NCBI RefSeq assembly: GCF_020741395.1
Contig: NZ_DYZA01000111.1
Coordinates: 1-7,148, forward strand
Source of the DNA: Mailhella massiliensis
GTDB lineage: Bacteria; Desulfobacterota; Desulfovibrionia; Desulfovibrionales; Desulfovibrionaceae
Reading direction: 5' to 3'
DNA length: 7,148 nt
Shown here: positions 5,714 to 7,148 of the stretch, piece after piece
Numbering within the stretch: position 1 is the first letter of the stretch
Layout of the letters: each line of letters begins with the position of its first letter
Made by a program: the position numbers and the translations under genes
The notes under the pieces: generated by a model
Database searches by the model: none
Seen by the model: the letters and a program-made list of their open reading frames with translations, nothing else
What the model was told of the DNA's origin: nothing

Positions 5714-7078
5714 CTACATGACACCCGTCAGATTCCACCAGGGAACTATGACGAGCAGCATGAAAATAATGTGCAATATCATGCGGATGGTGTTGTATTT
5801 GATGAAGTCTTTCATCGTGAACAGGCCGAAGGCGAAATACATGAGATAGGCGGTGTTTTCATGCGGCATGAACACGTTGCTGACGTTCATGAGAATGGTA
5901 AACAGCGAGGCGAGCGGAGGAATACCGAGGTCGATGCCTATTTGCATGATGGGGACGCCGAGAGCCGTGGTCACGGCGACGGGGGTAAGCAGCAGGTTGG
6001 ATATTGCTGCGATGCTCCATACGCCCGCCACATATCCGAGTTCGGAAAGCCCTTGCAGCATGGGGGTGACCATGCTGGATATGAACTTGTCCACGCCGAC
6101 GCTCACGCCTACGCTGCCGATGGACAGGCAGGCGACAGTAAAGAAGACGATGCTGTAGTTGATTCCCCGCAGAACGCGGTCGGAGCCGAGTTTCACTCCG
6201 GGCAGGAAGGCCAGCCATGGCAACAGCATGAAGGCGTAGCTGGAAGGCAGGGTGAGAAAGCTGGAGGCAATGAGGTAGGCGACCACGAGAGAGGCGAGGC
6301 AGACGGCCTTTTTTTCCTCGAGGCGCACGGGGCCGAGCTTTTCGTATTCCGCCTTGAAGAAGGCGGTGTCGACATTCATCTTGCAGCGGAAAAAAACGTG
6401 GGAGATGAGCAGCATCCAGATAAGGTCGAAGAGAAGCCACGGCAGGCCCGTGGTCAGATAGGACAGCCATGATATGCTCAGTGAGGAGTCGAAGAGGTTG
6501 ACGACGGCTGCGCCTACACCCGCGTTGATGGGATTGTAGATCCATGCGAAGGGCGCGATGCCTCCGGTCATGGCGGCAAAGACGATGCCGTTGGCCTCCT
6601 TGGAGCCCAGCTTATAGCCGAGTCCCGAGCAGATGCCGAAGACCAGCGTGGCAAAGAGAGGGAAGCCCGTCACGGACGTAAGGAAAGCCACGAACAGGGC
6701 AGCGAGATAAACACCCCATATCATCTTGGCATAACTGCCGTTGGTCTTGCAGATGATGAAGTAGGCGCAGCGTACCATCACCCCCGTCTGTTCCAGAATG
6801 GAGGCCAGCACCAGGGAGCCGATGAGCATCCAGGTCATGTCGTTGCCCCAGGACAGGAAAATGACCGACTTGTCTGCAACCTCAAAGATGGAATAGCCGA
6901 GAAAAAGGACTATGGAAGCGATGAGACTGTCTGTTAAGTCAAAACAGACAAGAAGTATCGATGCTATGGTAATGGTAAAAAACAGTTTTATCTGGTGAGT
7001 GAATAATGCAGTTTCCGTAAAAAATAGCGGAATGCATGAAATTAGGATGAGGATTATCCATTTTTTTACATTCTTCAT
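5714..7078 (-). CDS. SLC13/DASS-like (ion transporter superfamily) anion permease
   Basis: A 454-residue inner-membrane protein with roughly 11-12 hydrophobic segments (about 6-23, 32-60, 81-110, 118-150, 163-193, 203-230, 257-293, 306-330, 346-378, 387-405, 409-420, 430-447). Family members import dicarboxylates, sulfate or related anions with sodium. The C-terminal pattern NTAYLMYFAFGLFTMKDFIK followed by a hydrophobic helix ending PWW matches the end of SLC13 proteins. The hairpin regions expected to carry the S-N-T substrate/sodium motifs read TSVTGFPLF (134-142) and SNLLLTPVAVTT (360-371), so only the second keeps a recognisable SN. This suggests a divergent subfamily and an unusual substrate. 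GGGAGAA lies about 5 bases before the ATG. It is the first gene of the leftward set and so probably brings in the substrate of the downstream enzymes. An assignment to another ion-transporter-superfamily branch (CitMHS-like) remains possible. Confidence 0.8.
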   Translation of the reverse strand: MKNVKKWIILILISCIPLFFTETALFTHQIKLFFTITIASILLVCFDLTDSLIASIVLFLGYSIFEVADKSVIFLSWGNDMTWMLIGSLVLASILEQTGVMVRCAYFIICKTNGSYAKMIWGVYLAALFVAFLTSVTGFPLFATLVFGICSGLGYKLGSKEANGIVFAAMTGGIAPFAWIYNPINAGVGAAVVNLFDSSLSISWLSYLTTGLPWLLFDLIWMLLISHVFFRCKMNVDTAFFKAEYEKLGPVRLEEKKAVCLASLVVAYLIASSFLTLPSSYAFMLLPWLAFLPGVKLGSDRVLRGINYSIVFFTVACLSIGSVGVSVGVDKFISSMVTPMLQGLSELGYVAGVWSIAAISNLLLTPVAVTTALGVPIMQIGIDLGIPPLASLFTILMNVSNVFMPHENTAYLMYFAFGLFTMKDFIKYNTIRMILHIIFMLLVIVPWWNLTGVM

Positions 7079-7108
7079 AATGTTCTCCCACGGATGAATG
7101 TATGTGGA

Positions 7109-7136
7109 TTAACACTTTATGAAAATGATATATAAT
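7109..7136 (+). promoter_or_regulatory. Rightward sigma70-like promoter leaving the window
   Basis: TTAACA (7109-7114, 5/6 match to -35) is followed after 16 bp by a perfect TATAAT (7131-7136). It points right, out of the window, and away from the permease gene. A TTGACA also lies at 7136-7141. The region therefore looks like a divergent promoter serving an unseen gene to the right. AT-rich DNA produces such matches by chance, so confidence is moderate. Confidence 0.45.
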
Positions 7137-7142
7137 TGACAT
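7114..7142 (-). promoter_or_regulatory. Weak leftward promoter candidate for the operon
   Basis: On the minus strand ATGTCA (7142-7137, 4/6) and TAAAGT (7119-7114, 4/6) are 17 bp apart and point to the permease gene. Both boxes are poor matches, as expected for an activator-dependent promoter, and the true promoter may lie beyond the window edge. Confidence 0.2.
7117..7135. promoter_or_regulatory. Candidate LysR-type operator (T-N11-A dyad)
   Basis: TTAT (7117-7120) and ATAA (7132-7135) form a perfect 4-bp dyad separated by 11 bases, the T-N11-A geometry of LysR-family binding sites. It overlaps the -10 of the rightward promoter and lies 39 bp before the permease start codon. It could be the site through which a LysR protein controls the operon. 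The surrounding DNA is AT-rich, so a chance match is possible. Confidence 0.35.
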
Positions 7143-7148
7143 GTTTTT

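Noticed and set aside
5680..5724. Longer start for amidohydrolase-fold protein 1 at 5724
   Set aside because: It would overlap the permease stop and ignore the perfect AGGAGGT placed 5 bases before the ATG at 5679; the additional 15 residues have no family counterpart.
1..7148. tRNA, rRNA, CRISPR array, phage or toxin-antitoxin genes
   Set aside because: No tRNA-like cloverleaf, rRNA sequence, regularly spaced repeats or small paired toxin-type genes were seen, and coding genes fill nearly all of the window.

Overview
The window is a compact bacterial accessory/catabolic locus. Base composition is moderately GC-rich in the genes and AT-rich in the right-hand control region. Shine-Dalgarno sites are mostly GGAGAA or AGGAGGT, and TGA, TAA and TAG are all used as stops. 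Gene content (SLC13-like permease, amidohydrolase-fold enzymes, FabK/nitronate-monooxygenase-like flavoprotein, CocE/NonD hydrolase, LysR regulator, IS5-type element) fits a Gram-negative, probably anaerobic or gut-associated proteobacterium. A Desulfovibrionaceae-type host is my guess from impression only; nothing in the window proves it.

Layout. Positions 1-~131 hold the 3' end of an IS5-family transposase and the probable end of that insertion sequence. A LysR-type regulator (161-1090, +) starts about 30 bp after it. It converges, across a 19-bp gap, on a five-gene set read leftward from about 7078 to 1110: SLC13/DASS-like permease (7078-5714), amidohydrolase-fold protein 1 (5679-4792), amidohydrolase-fold protein 2 (4779-3928), FabK/NMO-like flavoprotein (3876-2899, interrupted by one in-frame TGA at codon 21), and a CocE/NonD-type alpha/beta hydrolase (2777-1110). 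Gaps of 34, 12, 51 and 121 bp suggest one operon. The largest gap carries two strong RNA hairpins. The right edge (7079-7148) is AT-rich and holds a rightward promoter-like pair and a T-N11-A dyad, so it looks like a divergent control region with another gene beyond the window.

How the parts may work together (inference): the permease would import an organic anion, and the amidohydrolase-fold pair, the flavoprotein and the ester/amide hydrolase would process it, with a LysR protein as the switch. The most unusual feature is that both amidohydrolase-fold proteins lack the canonical metal ligands (RxR in place of HxH, and Ala in place of the late Asp) while keeping the active-site His. They therefore look like a tandem, metal-independent subfamily of unknown chemistry. 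Two other points deserve attention: the single TGG-to-TGA change that breaks an otherwise perfect flavoprotein gene, and the insertion sequence that has replaced the upstream region of the regulator.
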